From the NCBI GenBank assembly GCA_002401305.2, contig NVSO02000082.1:1-6279 (forward strand): a stretch of 6,279 nt of DNA, written 5' to 3'. Under the pieces are notes generated by a model that had not been told where the DNA came from, did no database searches, and worked only from the letters and a program-made list of their open reading frames with translations. How positions within the stretch are numbered: the stretch's first letter is position 1; every line of letters starts with the position of its first letter. This DNA comes from Rhodobiaceae bacterium (GTDB taxonomy: Bacteria; Pseudomonadota; Alphaproteobacteria; Parvibaculales; Parvibaculaceae). Of this stretch, positions 5,910 to 6,279 are shown piece by piece. Made by a program: the position numbers and the translations under genes.

Positions 5910-6279
5910 CTATTGGGCCAATAGCGCCGCCTTTTTTGCATTTCTGCGCTTGCGCCGCGCAGAAGACCAAAGGTTTAAGGCCTCCACCAACAAGGAGAAG
6001 GCAATGGCTGCGTAGATGAAACCGCGTTCAATGTGATAGTGCATGCCATCTGCAACAAGGGCCATGCCGACCAAAATCAGGAATGCTAAAGCGAGCATTT
6101 TAACTGTGGGGTGCGCTAAAACATAATCGCCAACAGGCTTGGCCGCAAACAACATAACGCCCATGGCGATCACCACGGCAGCCACCATCACTTCAATATG
6201 TTCGGCAATACCAACCGCTGTGATGACACTATCAAGCGAGAAGACGATATCCAACGCCATGATCTGCACGATGGCCATG
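5910..6279 (-). CDS. TerC/YgdQ-family integral membrane protein, 5' end beyond window
   Basis: Only the C-terminal 122 residues and one base of the preceding codon are visible; the methionine at 6278 is almost certainly internal. The fragment starts with IVQIMALDIVFSLDSVITAVG, the second conserved acidic membrane motif of TerC-type proteins. Hydrophobic segments at about 30-49, 59-79 and 86-106 follow, then a strongly basic tail (ARRKRRNAKKAALLAQ). The whole fragment resembles the C-terminal half of E. coli YgdQ/YoaE-type proteins, including a KPVGDYVLAHPTVKMLAL loop. Members are named for tellurium resistance, and some are linked to manganese export or metal loading of exported proteins. For this subgroup the substrate is not established. 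A first half of roughly 100 residues with the paired motif should lie past the right edge. Confidence 0.87.
   Translation of the reverse strand, partial: MAIVQIMALDIVFSLDSVITAVGIAEHIEVMVAAVVIAMGVMLFAAKPVGDYVLAHPTVKMLALAFLILVGMALVADGMHYHIERGFIYAAIAFSLLVEALNLWSSARRKRRNAKKAALLAQ

Noticed and set aside
5894..5924. AGGAGGT directly followed by ATG on the plus strand, as if starting a gene
   Set aside because: The spacing is zero, and the frame stops after seven codons inside the end of the TerC-type gene. It is most likely chance.

Overview
The window reads as an ordinary, densely packed chromosomal core segment of an alphaproteobacterium, probably Rhodospirillales-like. The evidence is the fused bifunctional ispDF gene, a dusB(nifR3)-ntrB pair with a 4-nt ATGA overlap, and the ispDF / pgpA / pncC(cinA) / ratA-like / lipA neighbourhood typical of that class. 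Base composition is close to even and looks uniform. I see no tRNA or rRNA, insertion sequence, CRISPR array, phage gene or other sign of recent transfer.

Layout. Positions 1-1903 (minus strand) hold dusB, which encodes a tRNA dihydrouridine synthase, followed by ntrB, the nitrogen sensor kinase, which runs off the left edge after its HATPase N-box. A gap of about 170 bp (1904-2073) separates this operon from a divergent plus-strand operon: ispDF (2074-3246), pgpA (3246-3755, 1-nt overlap) and pncC/cinA C-terminal type (3768-4262). Facing it on the minus strand are lipA (4768-5736) and then a START/Coq10-like ratA-family gene (4266-4733). The 3' ends of pncC and the ratA-like gene are only 3 nt apart. 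A 173-bp gap (5737-5909) lies upstream of lipA. Beyond it is the C-terminal part of a TerC/YgdQ-type membrane protein (5910-6279, minus), cut by the right edge.

How the genes fit together. The plus-strand operon joins isoprenoid precursor synthesis by the MEP pathway (IspDF), phosphatidylglycerol synthesis at the membrane (PgpA) and pyridine nucleotide salvage (PncC). The facing pair makes lipoyl cofactor (LipA) and a lipid- or quinone-binding START protein. The dusB-ntrB unit joins tRNA modification to nitrogen control, an arrangement known in this class as nifR3-ntrBC. I found no new system. The points worth a second look are small: translational coupling junctions, short inverted repeats in the two intergenic regions, an ambiguous ispDF start, and the missing terminator space between two convergent genes.
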